Positions 18,092-27,397 of a stretch of 64,000 bases of DNA are shown here, in pieces. The position numbers and the translations under genes were made by a program. The stretch is taken from the NCBI GenBank assembly GCA_030068525.1, contig JASJOS010000005.1, forward strand, positions 124,001 to 188,000. The letters run 5' to 3'. The notes below the pieces were generated by a model. It saw only the letters and a program-made list of their open reading frames with translations. It did not search any database and was not told the origin of the DNA. Numbering within the stretch: the first letter of the stretch is position 1; the number at the start of each line of letters is the position of its first letter. Origin of the DNA: Xanthocytophaga flava (GTDB lineage: Bacteria > Bacteroidota > Bacteroidia > Cytophagales > 172606-1).

Positions 18092-19612
18092 TTAGAAAAA
18101 CCCAAGTTTATTTTTGTCATACGAAATCAGCATGTTCTTAGTCTGACGATACTGATTCATAGACATTTTATGGGTTTCGCGTCCAAATCCAGACTTTTTG
18201 TACCCGCCGAACGGAGCATGTGCAGGATAAGCATGGTAGCAGTTGACCCATACACGGCCCGCTTGAATAGCACGCGGAACCTTAAACATTTCATGGGCAT
18301 CACGAGTCCACACACCTGCTCCTAATCCGTACAGGCTGTCGTTGGCGATTTCTATTGCTTCTTCGGTAGTTTTAAATGTGGTAACAGCTGTTACAGGACC
18401 GAAGATCTCCTCCTGGAAGATACGCATCTTATTATGTCCTTTAAAGATAGTTGGCTTAATGTAATATCCGTCTTTTAAGCCATCCAGATACTGTGCTCCT
18501 CCTCCTGTCAATACTTCAGCACCTTCTTCTTTCCCGATATCAATGTAGTTCAGGATCTTCTCATACTGATCTTTTGAGGCCTGTGCTCCCATCATAGTAT
18601 CAGGATCTAACGGGTTACCCATCTTAATTTTCTCAACCCGTTCTACCACCCGTTTGATAAATTTATCATAGATACTTTCATGCACCAGTATACGGGATGG
18701 ACAGGTACATACCTCTCCTTGGTTCAAGGCAAAGAAGGCAGCTCCTTCCAGACATTTATCAAAAAACTCATCATCGGCATCCATTACACTTGGGAAGAAT
18801 ATATTAGGCGACTTACCTCCCAGCTCCATAGTTACCGGAATGATATTTTCAGAGGCATATTGCAGAATTAACCGGCCTGTAGTGGTTTCGCCTGTAAATG
18901 CCACTTTGGCAATACGGGGTGATTGCGCCAGTGGCTTACCTGCTTCAGGTCCAAACCCTGTTACAATGTTTACAACTCCGGCAGGCAACACATCTTTTAT
19001 CAGTTCCATCAGTATCAGAATACCCACAGGTGTCTGTTCTGCTGGCTTCATTACTACTGTACAGCCTGCTGCCAGGGCAGGAGCTAGTTTCCAGGCAGCC
19101 ATCAGCAATGGGAAGTTCCAAGGAATGATCTGTCCCACTACACCGATAGGCTCATGCAGTTGCATGGATAATGTATTCTCATCATGTTCAGAAACAGTGC
19201 CTTCTTCTGCACGAAGACAACCAGCAAAATACCGGAAGTGATCAACCGCCAGTGGAAGATCTGCAGCTTTGGTTTCCCGGATCGGCTTTCCATTGTCAAC
19301 GGTTTCCACAGCAGCCAGATAATCCAGATTTTTTTCCATGATATCAGCAATCTTTAAAAGAATATTACTGCGATAGGCTGCTGAAGATTTTGACCATGTC
19401 GCAAACGCCTTATGAGCAGCATCCAGCGCCAGATCTATGTCTTCTTTGGTTGACCGTGCTACTTTTGTAAACGACCGTCCGTCAATGGGTGAAATATTAT
19501 CAAAATACTCTCCTTTAACAGGAGAAACCCATTCGTTGCCAATGAAATTATCATAACGTTCTTTGAATTTTGGGCGGGCTACCAGCCGTTCGCTTACTGC
19601 TAAGGTTTCCAT
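18092..19612 (-). CDS. NAD-dependent aldehyde dehydrogenase (AldB/ExaC type)
   Basis: This 506-residue enzyme oxidises an aldehyde, probably acetaldehyde or a related small aldehyde, to the acid. Visible hallmarks are the NAD-binding [35 protein letters not shown], the general base Glu263 in TMELGGKSP, nucleophile Cys302 in [11 protein letters not shown], and [12 protein letters not shown] near the C-terminus. The partner DUF779 gene and the divergent AraC activator-like gene make the familiar AldB locus arrangement. Catalytic residues are all present. The true substrate is inferred from context only. Confidence 0.93.
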   Translation of the reverse strand: METLAVSERLVARPKFKERYDNFIGNEWVSPVKGEYFDNISPIDGRSFTKVARSTKEDIDLALDAAHKAFATWSKSSAAYRSNILLKIADIMEKNLDYLAAVETVDNGKPIRETKAADLPLAVDHFRYFAGCLRAEEGTVSEHDENTLSMQLHEPIGVVGQIIPWNFPLLMAAWKLAPALAAGCTVVMKPAEQTPVGILILMELIKDVLPAGVVNIVTGFGPEAGKPLAQSPRIAKVAFTGETTTGRLILQYASENIIPVTMELGGKSPNIFFPSVMDADDEFFDKCLEGAAFFALNQGEVCTCPSRILVHESIYDKFIKRVVERVEKIKMGNPLDPDTMMGAQASKDQYEKILNYIDIGKEEGAEVLTGGGAQYLDGLKDGYYIKPTIFKGHNKMRIFQEEIFGPVTAVTTFKTTEEAIEIANDSLYGLGAGVWTRDAHEMFKVPRAIQAGRVWVNCYHAYPAHAPFGGYKKSGFGRETHKMSMNQYRQTKNMLISYDKNKLGFF

Positions 19613-19684
19613 AATGTTAAAAGTGATTTTGTGAGAAATACAATGAATGACTGTATGGTTTCGTTATTGAGAGATTGACAGTCA

Positions 19685-19722
19685 TTTGTAATTTTTCCAA
19701 AGTTATTTTGTATTTTTCCAAA
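19685..19722. promoter_or_regulatory. Direct repeats with 21-bp phasing, likely AraC-type operator
   Basis: TTTGTAATTTTTCCAAA (19685-19701) is repeated as TTTGTATTTTTCCAAA (19707-19722). The TCCAAA ends are 21 bp apart, two helical turns, as in AraC-family half-sites. It lies between the dehydrogenase and the divergent regulator gene. A minus-strand TAACTTTG (19705-19698) overlaps it as a possible -7 box. Confidence 0.55.
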
Positions 19723-19902
19723 AAAAGGGTACTATCGTATCACAGTTGGGAACAATTGTATCAAACTATTTATACACCATTTTATCATCTGCTATAGCCG
19801 AATTTATACGTTCTTATAATGTACTGACAATGACTAAATTAGGCCATTGACTGATACTAAACCTGTAATCAAAACTGTCTACTCACTAAAAATATTCAGG
19901 AA

Positions 19903-20835
19903 ATGGAAACCAGGCACAAACTTCATCCCATCGGTTTAAGTCCATTGACAGAATTACAAACACTGGTAGAACACCGCTCTGTGTATACACTGAATCAGTG
20001 TGAACTCAATGTATTTGAGACACATCAACAAAGCAAAAACGTGCGACTTTGCTTTAATGATCTTGTGCTCACAACCATGCTGCGAGGAAAAAAGGTGATG
20101 CATCTTTTTGGGAGCGAACATTTTGATTACCTGCCAGGAGAGTCTGTTATAGTGCCAGAGAAAGAGGAAATGATCATCGACTTTCCAGATGCCAGTCAGC
20201 ACAATCCTACACAATGCATTGCCCTGGCAGTAAATGGAGAAGTATTAAAGGAAACTATTGGTCTGCTCAATGAAAAGTTTCCTAAAGCAGAAGATAATGA
20301 TATGTGGCGTATAGACATGAGTGCATTTCATCTGCAAAACACATTTGAGATTACCAATGCAGTAGACCGGCTGGTGCATGTGAGTCGCGAAAATATAGGC
20401 GCAAAAGAGGTACTTGCCAGCTTTACACTTAAAGAACTGCTGATTCGACTCATGCAGACACAGGCCCGGCATCTGATACTGGATAATTACAAAAAATACC
20501 TCAACAATCATCGCTTTGCCTACATTGCTGCTTATATACGGGAAAACCTGGCTGAAAATCTGAATATTGATCGACTCAGTGATCTGGCTTGTATGAGTAA
20601 ACCTAACTTTTTTCGCTATTTTAAACGGGAATTTGGTCTCACGCCTATCGAATTCATTATCCAGGAACGCCTGAAACTAGCCAAAAAGCTTCTGGCTGAT
20701 CCGTTGGTGCCGATTATAGAGATATGTTTCCGGTCTGGCTTTAACAATACCAATTATTTTTTTAAGTTATTCCGCAAATACGAAGGCACTACACCCAAAG
20801 CCTTTCGAGAGAACATTATTCACCAGCTGGGTTAG
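19903..20835 (+). CDS. AraC-family regulator of the adjacent aldehyde dehydrogenase locus
   Basis: This 310-residue protein has an N-terminal sensing domain of about 190 residues (LCFNDLVLTTMLRGKKVMHL, then FDYLPGESVIVPEKEEM) and two C-terminal helix-turn-helix motifs: NIDRLSDLACMSKPNFFRYF and VPIIEICFRSGFNNTNYFFK, ending in YEGTTPKAFRE. It is divergent from the dehydrogenase gene, and paired direct repeats lie between them, so it most likely controls that operon in response to an aldehyde, alcohol or related signal. The regulatory link is inference from arrangement. Confidence 0.92.
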   Translation: METRHKLHPIGLSPLTELQTLVEHRSVYTLNQCELNVFETHQQSKNVRLCFNDLVLTTMLRGKKVMHLFGSEHFDYLPGESVIVPEKEEMIIDFPDASQHNPTQCIALAVNGEVLKETIGLLNEKFPKAEDNDMWRIDMSAFHLQNTFEITNAVDRLVHVSRENIGAKEVLASFTLKELLIRLMQTQARHLILDNYKKYLNNHRFAYIAAYIRENLAENLNIDRLSDLACMSKPNFFRYFKREFGLTPIEFIIQERLKLAKKLLADPLVPIIEICFRSGFNNTNYFFKLFRKYEGTTPKAFRENIIHQLG

Positions 20836-20880
20836 CGCTCATATACAATGCTGTGCCTTATCAGCCCCATAACCAAGTAG

Positions 20881-20991
20881 TTGTCAGGCAATGCCAGCCT
20901 CATTGTGTGTGAGTCAAAAGAATGCTCAGAAATGGGCAGGCTAGATTTTTCTGTATGTTTTCTGAACATTTCGGTTGCCTTTGCCTGACAA
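20881..20991. repeat. 111-bp segment bounded by 11-bp inverted repeats
   Basis: TTGTCAGGCAA (20881-20891) and its exact complement TTGCCTGACAA (20981-20991) bound a non-coding segment between the AraC gene and murQ. It could be a short MITE-like element or a folded untranslated region. No clear target-site duplication is visible. Confidence 0.45.
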
Positions 20992-21078
20992 AATTGCAAA
21001 CTTTACCTCCCATACCCACTAGTCGTTAGTCACACGCACACATGGGCCAGTTAAGTCATACTCACAAAAAATACATCT

Positions 21079-21885
21079 ATGCTTACGACAGAATCTCCTT
21101 CTCATTATACTAACCTGGAAAAACTATCTACGCGTGAATTACTGCTTGGAATCAATCAGGAAGATAAAACAGTGCCATTCGCAGTAGAGAAAGCAATTCC
21201 ACAGATTGAAAAATTAGTAGACGCCATTGTAGAACGAATGCAAAATGGTGGTCGTTTATTTTATATAGGTGCAGGTACCAGCGGACGTCTGGGTGTAGTA
21301 GACGCATCTGAATGTCCACCCACCTATGGTGTTCCACATGGGCTGGTGGTTGGTATTATAGCCGGTGGAGATGGAGCCATTCGCAAGTCTGTAGAAAAGG
21401 CAGAAGATGATTTTGAACAGGCATGGAAAGATTTACAGGCCTATCAGATCAATGAGAAAGATGCACTTATTGGCATTGCTGCCTCTGGACGCACTCCCTA
21501 TGTGATTGGGGGCTTACAGAATGCCAATGCCCACAATATAGTCACCGGATGTATTGTCTGCAATACAGGTAGCAAAGTAGCAGAACAGGCCAAATATCCT
21601 GTAGAGGTAGTAGTAGGCCCGGAATTTGTTACAGGTAGTACACGTATGAAATCAGGTACTGCTCAGAAGTTAGCCCTGAACATGATTTCTACTTCAGTAA
21701 TGATTCGTTTAGGAAAAGTAAGAGGCAATAAGATGATTGATATGCAGCTGAGTAATGAGAAACTGGTAAACAGAGCCGTACATATGGTGATGGATGAACT
21801 AAAAATTGAAGAAAAAGAGGCTGCTGAGCTACTTGAAAAACATGGAAGTGTACGTAAAGCAATTGATGCATTTCACAATATCTGA
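21079..21885 (+). CDS. murQ: N-acetylmuramic acid 6-phosphate etherase
   Basis: This 268-residue SIS-domain lyase removes lactate from MurNAc-6-phosphate to give GlcNAc-6-phosphate during cell-wall recycling. Diagnostic stretches are FYIGAGTSGRLGVVDASECP with the catalytic Glu78, PTYGVPHG, GIAASGRTPYVIGG, and VVVGPEFVTGSTRMKSGTAQ. The C-terminal small helical domain (NRAVHMVMDELKIEEKEAAE) is complete. It is slightly shorter than E. coli MurQ at the N-terminus. A small unknown gene follows 60 bases downstream. MurNAc kinase and transporter genes are not in view. Confidence 0.95.
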   Translation: MLTTESPSHYTNLEKLSTRELLLGINQEDKTVPFAVEKAIPQIEKLVDAIVERMQNGGRLFYIGAGTSGRLGVVDASECPPTYGVPHGLVVGIIAGGDGAIRKSVEKAEDDFEQAWKDLQAYQINEKDALIGIAASGRTPYVIGGLQNANAHNIVTGCIVCNTGSKVAEQAKYPVEVVVGPEFVTGSTRMKSGTAQKLALNMISTSVMIRLGKVRGNKMIDMQLSNEKLVNRAVHMVMDELKIEEKEAAELLEKHGSVRKAIDAFHNI

Positions 21886-21945
21886 TAGAGGACCAGATAG
21901 CAAAGTATCCAGTCAAACACATACAATCAAATAAGGAGATACACT

Positions 21946-22512
21946 ATGCACGATATTGAACCTTCTTACAACTGGGAAACCTATTATATAGCAGCAGAAG
22001 ACGAACGTAGTCCGTTTTATGGCCGGGAATATAACTTTAATGAGTATGAACACGATGTATACGGCTACTACATTCATCCTCTGTGGGATGAGTTTGGTTC
22101 AGAAACGTTATATTGTAAGATTCTCTATACAGACTACGACCGGGAGTTCACCATAATAGAAATGTTTGGCGAATGGAATGATACCCTGCACAACGATGTC
22201 ATGTATTTCAAACGAAATGTAATTGACCATCTGGTGGGTGAAGGGATTAAGAAATATATCCTTATCGGCGAAAACCTTCTTAACTTCCACGGCTCAGATG
22301 ATGAGTACTATGCCGAATGGTTTGAAGAAGTGGAAGATGGCTGGATTGCAGCAGTAAGCTTCCGGGACTTTGTAGAAGCAGAATGGAAGAAATTTCACCT
22401 GGACTACTACATCAACTTTGGAGGAACCTTACAAATCGAAAATTGGCGCACCTACTTGCCTCCTCGCTTTTTTGAACTGGTCAATAGCCTGATTGTACGC
22501 AGGCTGCAATGA
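21946..22512 (+). CDS. Hypothetical acidic protein, 188 residues
   Basis: A soluble protein unusually rich in Tyr, Trp, Asp and Glu (MHDIEPSYNWETYYIAAEDE, then SPFYGREYNFNEYEHDVYGY). The middle alternates strand and helix (IKKYILIGENLLNFHGSDDE), and the end is helical (RFFELVNSLIVRRL). It starts 60 bases after murQ and ends before a long-loop terminator, so it is probably co-transcribed with murQ. I believe it belongs to a family restricted to Bacteroidota, but I cannot name it or its function. Confidence 0.75.
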   Translation: MHDIEPSYNWETYYIAAEDERSPFYGREYNFNEYEHDVYGYYIHPLWDEFGSETLYCKILYTDYDREFTIIEMFGEWNDTLHNDVMYFKRNVIDHLVGEGIKKYILIGENLLNFHGSDDEYYAEWFEEVEDGWIAAVSFRDFVEAEWKKFHLDYYINFGGTLQIENWRTYLPPRFFELVNSLIVRRLQ

Positions 22513-22536
22513 CATACGTGATAGTTATAAGTTTTT

Positions 22537-22610
22537 AAATCTTATCAGTACCTCATCAAATCCAGAAGTTATATAGGGTTTGGTCAGATTACTGATAAGA
22601 TTTTTATTTT
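22537..22610 (+). terminator. Terminator after the murQ transcript
   Basis: A 14-bp stem (AAATCTTATCAGTA with TACTGATAAGATTT) encloses about 39 bases and is followed by TTATTTT. The long loop is unusual, but stem and U-tract fit rho-independent termination. Confidence 0.65.
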
Positions 22611-22695
22611 ATACTGCACAGAACCTGTCTTTCATAGGGAATCATTTTTTAAGCTTTATGTATCAAAAATCTTTTATCACTACATATCCAATGTT

Positions 22696-23103
22696 ATGAA
22701 TACAAGAATTCGATATATCAATCCGGCTGGATTATCTAAAAACCCGGCATTCTCTCAGGCTGTTATCACTGAAGGTCCAGGAAAAACGATCTATGTAGGA
22801 GGGCAGAATGCAGTCAATGCCAATGGCGAGATCATAGGCAAAGGAAATCTGAAGGAACAAACAGAGCAGGCACTGCAAAATGTTCAGATTGCACTAACTA
22901 GTTGTGGAGCAGATTTTGAGAATATTGTCAAGTTATCTGTTTTCCTGATTCAGGGACAAAATCCTATGGATGGGTTTGCAGCCTCGCAAAAATTTATGAG
23001 TAAGTTATCTAATCCACCGGCTGTTTCAGTACTCCTAGTGTCTGGTTTGGGTAATCCTGACTTTCTGGTGGAAATAGAAGCCATTGCATTTATTCCAGAC
23101 TAG
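22696..23103 (+). CDS. RidA/YjgF-family protein
   Basis: This 135-residue protein is a RidA-family member; these trimers hydrolyse reactive enamines/imines or have related roles. Family features are IYVGGQNAVNANGEIIGKGN, LKEQTEQALQNVQIALTSCG, KLSVFLIQGQNPMDGF, PPAVSVLLVSGLGNPDFLVE and EIEAIAFIP at the C-terminus. In canonical RidA an Arg in the R-A-x-V-x-V region binds substrate carboxylates; here the equivalent reads PPAVSVLLV without Arg, so it belongs to a subgroup with a different or lost activity. It stands alone, with a terminator shared with the SprT-like gene. Confidence 0.88.
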   Translation: MNTRIRYINPAGLSKNPAFSQAVITEGPGKTIYVGGQNAVNANGEIIGKGNLKEQTEQALQNVQIALTSCGADFENIVKLSVFLIQGQNPMDGFAASQKFMSKLSNPPAVSVLLVSGLGNPDFLVEIEAIAFIPD

Positions 23104-23120
23104 ACAAGATGCTATAAAAC

Positions 23121-23152
23121 AAAATCCCTTTAGCACAAACTGAAGGGATTTT
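23121..23152. terminator. Bidirectional terminator
   Basis: AAAATCCCTT and AAGGGATTTT pair around a 12-base loop between the convergent RidA-like and SprT-like genes. Confidence 0.75.
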
Positions 23153-23172
23153 CAGAATATCATCGAAAAAGG

Positions 23173-23769
23173 TTATTTAATCTCAACCAAAGCCTGTGTA
23201 TGAACCAGGTACTTCTTTCGGCTCTTCACTTCTTCACACAAGACACGGGTACGTCTGGTTTCACCTTTACGAAAAGCTCTACCATTCAAGGAGAATACTG
23301 CTCCTTCTGACAGATTTGCCAGCAGCACTTTGTCTGTTTGTGTATCAAACTGATGCAATGCCTGAAATAGAATGGGATCTGTACAGGATGAGGCTTTGGG
23401 ATTAATCAAATACTGCTGTAAAGCCTGAAGTACATCCGCAGGAAATACATTGAGAGACAAAACGGGTTGAGCCACCTCCCGAAATGACTTTTTCCATTCC
23501 TTTCCATGAGGTTCTACTTTACGTTTATACTTACTGAATGTGATCAGGTGTGCTACTTCGTGAAGGTAGGTAACCAGAAAGGCATAAGGATTTAAGTCGC
23601 CATTCACTGTAATCCGGTGTCGGCTATCCGAAAACCGATAGTCACCAAACTTAGAACTACGTGCCTTTGTAATTTTAAAATCAAATCCATGTTGCTGCCA
23701 TAACTGATAGCAATACTCTACTGCTGCTTCCGGCAGATACTTTTTAAAGATGGTAATAGAATCTTGCAT
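23173..23769 (-). CDS. SprT-like zinc metalloprotease-domain protein
   Basis: The protein of about 198 residues has a SprT-type domain with the zinc motif HEVAH (YLHEVAHLITFSKYKRKVEP) and the following HGKEWKKSF that supplies the third His. The N-terminal region YCYQLWQQHGFDFKITKARS is typical of the family. The C-terminal part (LANLSEGAVFSLNGRAFRKG, then RTRVLCEEVKSRKKYLVHTQ) looks like a small beta domain replacing the zinc ribbon of other SprT proteins. Relatives include Spartan-type proteases for DNA-protein crosslinks; a bacterial role is unproven. I chose ATG 23769 over the one at 23778. Confidence 0.85.
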   Translation of the reverse strand: MQDSITIFKKYLPEAAVEYCYQLWQQHGFDFKITKARSSKFGDYRFSDSRHRITVNGDLNPYAFLVTYLHEVAHLITFSKYKRKVEPHGKEWKKSFREVAQPVLSLNVFPADVLQALQQYLINPKASSCTDPILFQALHQFDTQTDKVLLANLSEGAVFSLNGRAFRKGETRRTRVLCEEVKSRKKYLVHTQALVEIK

Positions 23770-23936
23770 AGAGAACAAAAATACAATACTTAGTGATTAC
23801 ATCCCATAACATATTCTTTGATTTTTGAGTTTTGGGAGACAGTATTTTCAGGAGTTATCCCTATACTTTTGTCTTTGTATCAATCTGTATAAACTAAATG
23901 CTGATATACAGGCAGATTGATATGCATTTTATCCAG

Positions 23937-24716
23937 TTACTTTCCTTTAAATACAGGTTTGCGCTTTTCCATAAAAGCTACTATTCCTTCTCTATGGTCT
24001 TTGGAAGCGCCTGCTATGTCCTGCAACTGTGCCTCACATTCCAGCATTTCTTCCAGAGAAGAAGAAAATGACTGGTTAAGCATTTTTTTCATCAATCCGA
24101 TTGCTACTGTAGGAGCAGTGGTATAATAACCTGTATACGCTTTTATAACCTCATCCAGTATAGCAACTGGAGCTATCTTATTCACCATCCCTAGTTGCAA
24201 AGCTTCTTTCGCTGAGATTTTGGCTCCTGTAGTAGCTAATTCAAACGCTTTGGCAGATCCAACCAATCTTGGCAAAAAGTAGCCTGATCCAGAATCCATT
24301 ACTAATCCTATGCCAACAAAAGCCTCTGTCAGGTAGGTTTCTTCGGCCATCACCAGAATATCACAAGCAAGAGCCAGCGAACAACCTGCTCCGGCAGCAA
24401 CACCATTGATTCGTCCGATCACAGGCTTTGGTAAATTACGCATAGCCAGTATCATAGGATTATACCGATTGCGTACTTCATCAGAATAAGAAGCAATACC
24501 TTTTGTAGCAGCTTCTTTCAGATCAGCTCCAGAGCAAAATGCATCGCCAGCGCCCGAAAGTACTACCACCCTAACAGACTCATCCTGACCTGCTTGTTCA
24601 AATGCTTCCTTTATCTCATAGGTAAGCTTCACATTCAAGGCATTGTAAACTTCTGGACGATTTAGTGTAATCGAACAAACGCCATCCTGATTCTGATAAA
24701 GAATATGCTCAAACAT
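23937..24716 (-). CDS. Enoyl-CoA hydratase/isomerase family protein (PaaG-like)
   Basis: This 259-residue crotonase-fold enzyme has the oxyanion-hole segments FCSGADLKEAA and INGVAAGAGCSLALACDILV, and AFVGIGLVMDSGSGYFLPRL, where an Asp in place of the usual second Glu (GLVMDSG) is typical of PaaG-type isomerases. PaaG isomerises the ring epoxide of phenylacetyl-CoA to an oxepin; other isomerase roles are possible. No other phenylacetate genes are near. It stands alone, upstream of the PAP2-like and rpoN genes in DNA order but transcribed after them on the same strand. Confidence 0.87.
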   Translation of the reverse strand: MFEHILYQNQDGVCSITLNRPEVYNALNVKLTYEIKEAFEQAGQDESVRVVVLSGAGDAFCSGADLKEAATKGIASYSDEVRNRYNPMILAMRNLPKPVIGRINGVAAGAGCSLALACDILVMAEETYLTEAFVGIGLVMDSGSGYFLPRLVGSAKAFELATTGAKISAKEALQLGMVNKIAPVAILDEVIKAYTGYYTTAPTVAIGLMKKMLNQSFSSSLEEMLECEAQLQDIAGASKDHREGIVAFMEKRKPVFKGK

Positions 24717-24776
24717 AGTATAACGAATAGGTTACAACAGTAGACTATACAAGATACAACTAACTCTGAACGAAGT

Positions 24777-25496
24777 TTATCCCATCATCAGAATAGTTCC
24801 TAGTCCAATACTTAAACCAACAGCAGCACCTGCCAGCACCTGAGCAGGAGTATGAGCATTCAGATATAGCCTTGCACTCATTAATACACCTGCCAGAATG
24901 ATTACCAGCAACAAAGGATAAAAGTATTCAACAGCTGCATAATGATAATACAACCCTATCAGAAAGCCAACAATTCCAGCTATAGATGTACTGTGAACAC
25001 TAATCTTCCAGAAGAAAGAAATTACTGTCATCACCAGCAAACAAAAAGTAGTGCCTCCCAGAATCAGTGTAATAAGATACAATGCAGACAATTGTTTGAC
25101 AAACAAATAGGTTGTCAGCATATAAAACAATGTTGTTGACACAAAGGGAAATACTCTGTCCTGCCGATCTTCCATATGCAAACTCTTCACACTACCCAAA
25201 CGATATAACATGTATGTGCTAAGTAGTGGTATGAGCAATGTACATACAATAAGCAGTAATAAAATCCGATACCGGATATCATCATTGGAAACTCCCATCA
25301 TAGAAGGAGACATCCAGAACAACAGAAGAAACAAATAGGTTGGCAACAACAACGGGTGTAGTAGTATCGACACAACCAACGCAGCACGCCCGGTTGAGGT
25401 CTTTCTGACTGGTAAGAGTTCAGAAGGGATATATTTAGCACGTGTAATAAGCGAATGTGCTGAATCGTCGTTACTATCAGGCTGATTGTCAAGCAT
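24777..25496 (-). CDS. PAP2-superfamily-like membrane protein with degenerate active site
   Basis: This protein of about 239 residues has six hydrophobic segments. It shows remnants of the acid-phosphatase PAP2 motifs: SVHSTSIAG where PSGH is expected, and ARLYLNAHTPAQVLAG where SR-x5-H-x3-D is expected. Arg and His of the last motif are kept, but the usual Asp is Gln. It may bind a lipid phosphate or act with changed chemistry. The start at 25496 (MLDNQPDSNDD) is preferred; the longer frame to 25538 runs into a short gap after rpoN. It follows rpoN by 63 bases, possibly co-transcribed. Confidence 0.75.
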   Translation of the reverse strand: MLDNQPDSNDDSAHSLITRAKYIPSELLPVRKTSTGRAALVVSILLHPLLLPTYLFLLLFWMSPSMMGVSNDDIRYRILLLLIVCTLLIPLLSTYMLYRLGSVKSLHMEDRQDRVFPFVSTTLFYMLTTYLFVKQLSALYLITLILGGTTFCLLVMTVISFFWKISVHSTSIAGIVGFLIGLYYHYAAVEYFYPLLLVIILAGVLMSARLYLNAHTPAQVLAGAAVGLSIGLGTILMMG

Positions 25497-25559
25497 AAAA
25501 TAAAAGCCCCACCCCTTCGGGATATTTGTTATTTTCACCTCCGGGACCAGAGGGGTTTG

Positions 25560-27017
25560 TTACAGTTCTTTTCTCAAACGCGCAACAGGCAAATTTAGTT
25601 GCTCACGATACTTGGCGACTGTTCGCCGAGCAATGTTGTAACCTTTATCGTTGAGCATTTTTTCCAGTTTATCATCTGATAACGGATTGCGTTTGTCTTC
25701 ATTATCAATAAATTCTTTCAGAATACTTTTTACTTCTCTGCTACTTACATCCTCACCAGTCTCTGTGGCAATACCTTCGGAAAAGAAATACTTTAATGGA
25801 AAGATACCAAACTCTGTTTGTACAGCTTTACTATTAGCAACCCTCGATACAGTCGAAATATCCATGTCAATAGCCTGAGCAATGTCTTTCAGAATCATAG
25901 GGCGTAGTTCACTCTCATCTCCTTCCAGAAAGAAATCATATTGAAACTGTACTATGGCATTCATAGTACGTAACAATGTCTGTTGCCGTTGCTTGATAGC
26001 GTCAATAAACCACTTGGCAGCATCCAGTTTCTGCTTAACAAATGACACCGTTTCTCGAATAGACTTATCTTTCTTATCACTCTTGTCATATGTATCCAGC
26101 ATATCAGCATACGAACGACTGATCCGTAGTTCCGGAGCATTACGGGAATTCAGTGTAAGTTCCAGTCTGCCGCTGTTATTGGTAAGCAGAAAGTCCGGAA
26201 TAAGGTACTGTGTACGTACATCACCAGAAGCTGAGCCACCTGGTTTTGGGTTCAGACGCGTAATCAAACGGATAGCATCCTTGATATCTTCATCTGACAC
26301 ATCTAATCTCTTCTGAATCTTCTCGTAATGCTTTTTGGTAAACTCATCAAAGAAGTCATCTACAATACGAATTGCCAGTGTAACAATTTTGTTGTCATGC
26401 TCTTTTCGATCGAGTTGTAGCAACAGACACTCCTGTAATTCCCTTGCCCCTATTCCGGGAGGATCAAAAGTCTGTATGATATGTAAAATCTTTTCTACCT
26501 CTTCATATTCGGTTTCTATATTCTGTGAAAAAGCAAGGTCATTTACAATCGCCTCCAGATCACGCCGGATGTATCCATCTTCATCAATGCTTCCGATAAT
26601 CTGTCGGCCAATAATTTTTTCTTTTTCTGTCAGCTTTTCAAAATCCAGTTGAGCAAGTAATGAATCCGTCAGTGTAGATATAGTTGCAATGGGCAAAGTA
26701 CGTTCTTCGTCATCACCTCCATTATCGCCCTGTGTTTTATAGCTAGCCTCATCCTCATTTCGCAGATAGTCATCCACATTCAGGTCATCGTTCATCCCAT
26801 CATCAAAGCTATCTTCCGGATCATCATAACTTTCATCTTCTGAGCCATAATCATCAAATGCCTCTTCCCTTCCCTCTTCCAGTATGGGATTATTCTCTAG
26901 CTCTTCTTCAATACGCGCTTCCAGCTCAGCTGTCGGAATCTGCAGCAGTTTGATAAACTGAATCTGCTGAGGCGACAGTTTTTGCTGTAACGACTGTGTT
27001 AAACCTAGTTTTTGCAT
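25560..27017 (-). CDS. rpoN: RNA polymerase sigma-54 factor
   Basis: This 485-residue sigma-54 has the Gln/Leu-rich region I (LGLTQSLQQKLSPQQIQFIKL, with the last residue at the PTAELEARIEEELENNPIL transition), a long acidic region II (about residues 50-105), the core-binding domain with FDPPGIGARELQECLLLQLD, the DNA-binding helix-turn-helix (AIDMDISTVSRVANSKAVQT), and the RpoN box ARRTVAKYR at about residues 463-471. It directs transcription from -24/-12 promoters with enhancer-binding activators, none of which are in this window. Confidence 0.97.
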   Translation of the reverse strand: MQKLGLTQSLQQKLSPQQIQFIKLLQIPTAELEARIEEELENNPILEEGREEAFDDYGSEDESYDDPEDSFDDGMNDDLNVDDYLRNEDEASYKTQGDNGGDDEERTLPIATISTLTDSLLAQLDFEKLTEKEKIIGRQIIGSIDEDGYIRRDLEAIVNDLAFSQNIETEYEEVEKILHIIQTFDPPGIGARELQECLLLQLDRKEHDNKIVTLAIRIVDDFFDEFTKKHYEKIQKRLDVSDEDIKDAIRLITRLNPKPGGSASGDVRTQYLIPDFLLTNNSGRLELTLNSRNAPELRISRSYADMLDTYDKSDKKDKSIRETVSFVKQKLDAAKWFIDAIKQRQQTLLRTMNAIVQFQYDFFLEGDESELRPMILKDIAQAIDMDISTVSRVANSKAVQTEFGIFPLKYFFSEGIATETGEDVSSREVKSILKEFIDNEDKRNPLSDDKLEKMLNDKGYNIARRTVAKYREQLNLPVARLRKEL

Positions 27018-27391
27018 AGTGTACTTTTGTTTTGCATCTATTTATTCAATATCTAACTATCTGGTGAGCATCTATCATCAATTCTTTTGGCAATACTAAC
27101 CAAAGAAAGTAAAAAAATCTGATTATCAGTCTGTACCTACTCTGGATTGTTTCGGCCTCGGGTGTATGGCTCAGAGGAACATATCTGCACCTTATCCCTA
27201 AATGAATATGTAGCTTATATAGACGACGTTGTACTATCTGCTATAAACACAGAACAGAATATGTCATCTGGCAAATTTAGGATAAAAAACAGAAAAATGA
27301 ATTCAGATTTTTTCGTAATTCTGAAACAATACTTTAGATCTAAAGTATTATTTTCGTAGTTTCACAATACAAAATAGTGTAACAGGCTGAT
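27018..27391. other. Intergenic region between rpoN and TPR gene
   Basis: This 374-base AT-rich region between divergent genes has one clear feature, a perfect 22-bp palindrome at 27328-27349, listed separately. A 70-codon rightward frame through it has no protein-like character. Confidence 0.5.
27328..27349. promoter_or_regulatory. Perfect 22-bp palindrome upstream of the TPR gene
   Basis: The half-site is AATACTTTAGA, repeated inverted with no mismatch. It ends 48 bases before the TPR start codon, and a TATTTTCG close to the -7 consensus (27348-27355) overlaps its right end. This fits an operator for a dimeric repressor. Confidence 0.5.
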
Positions 27392-27397
27392 GTGCAA

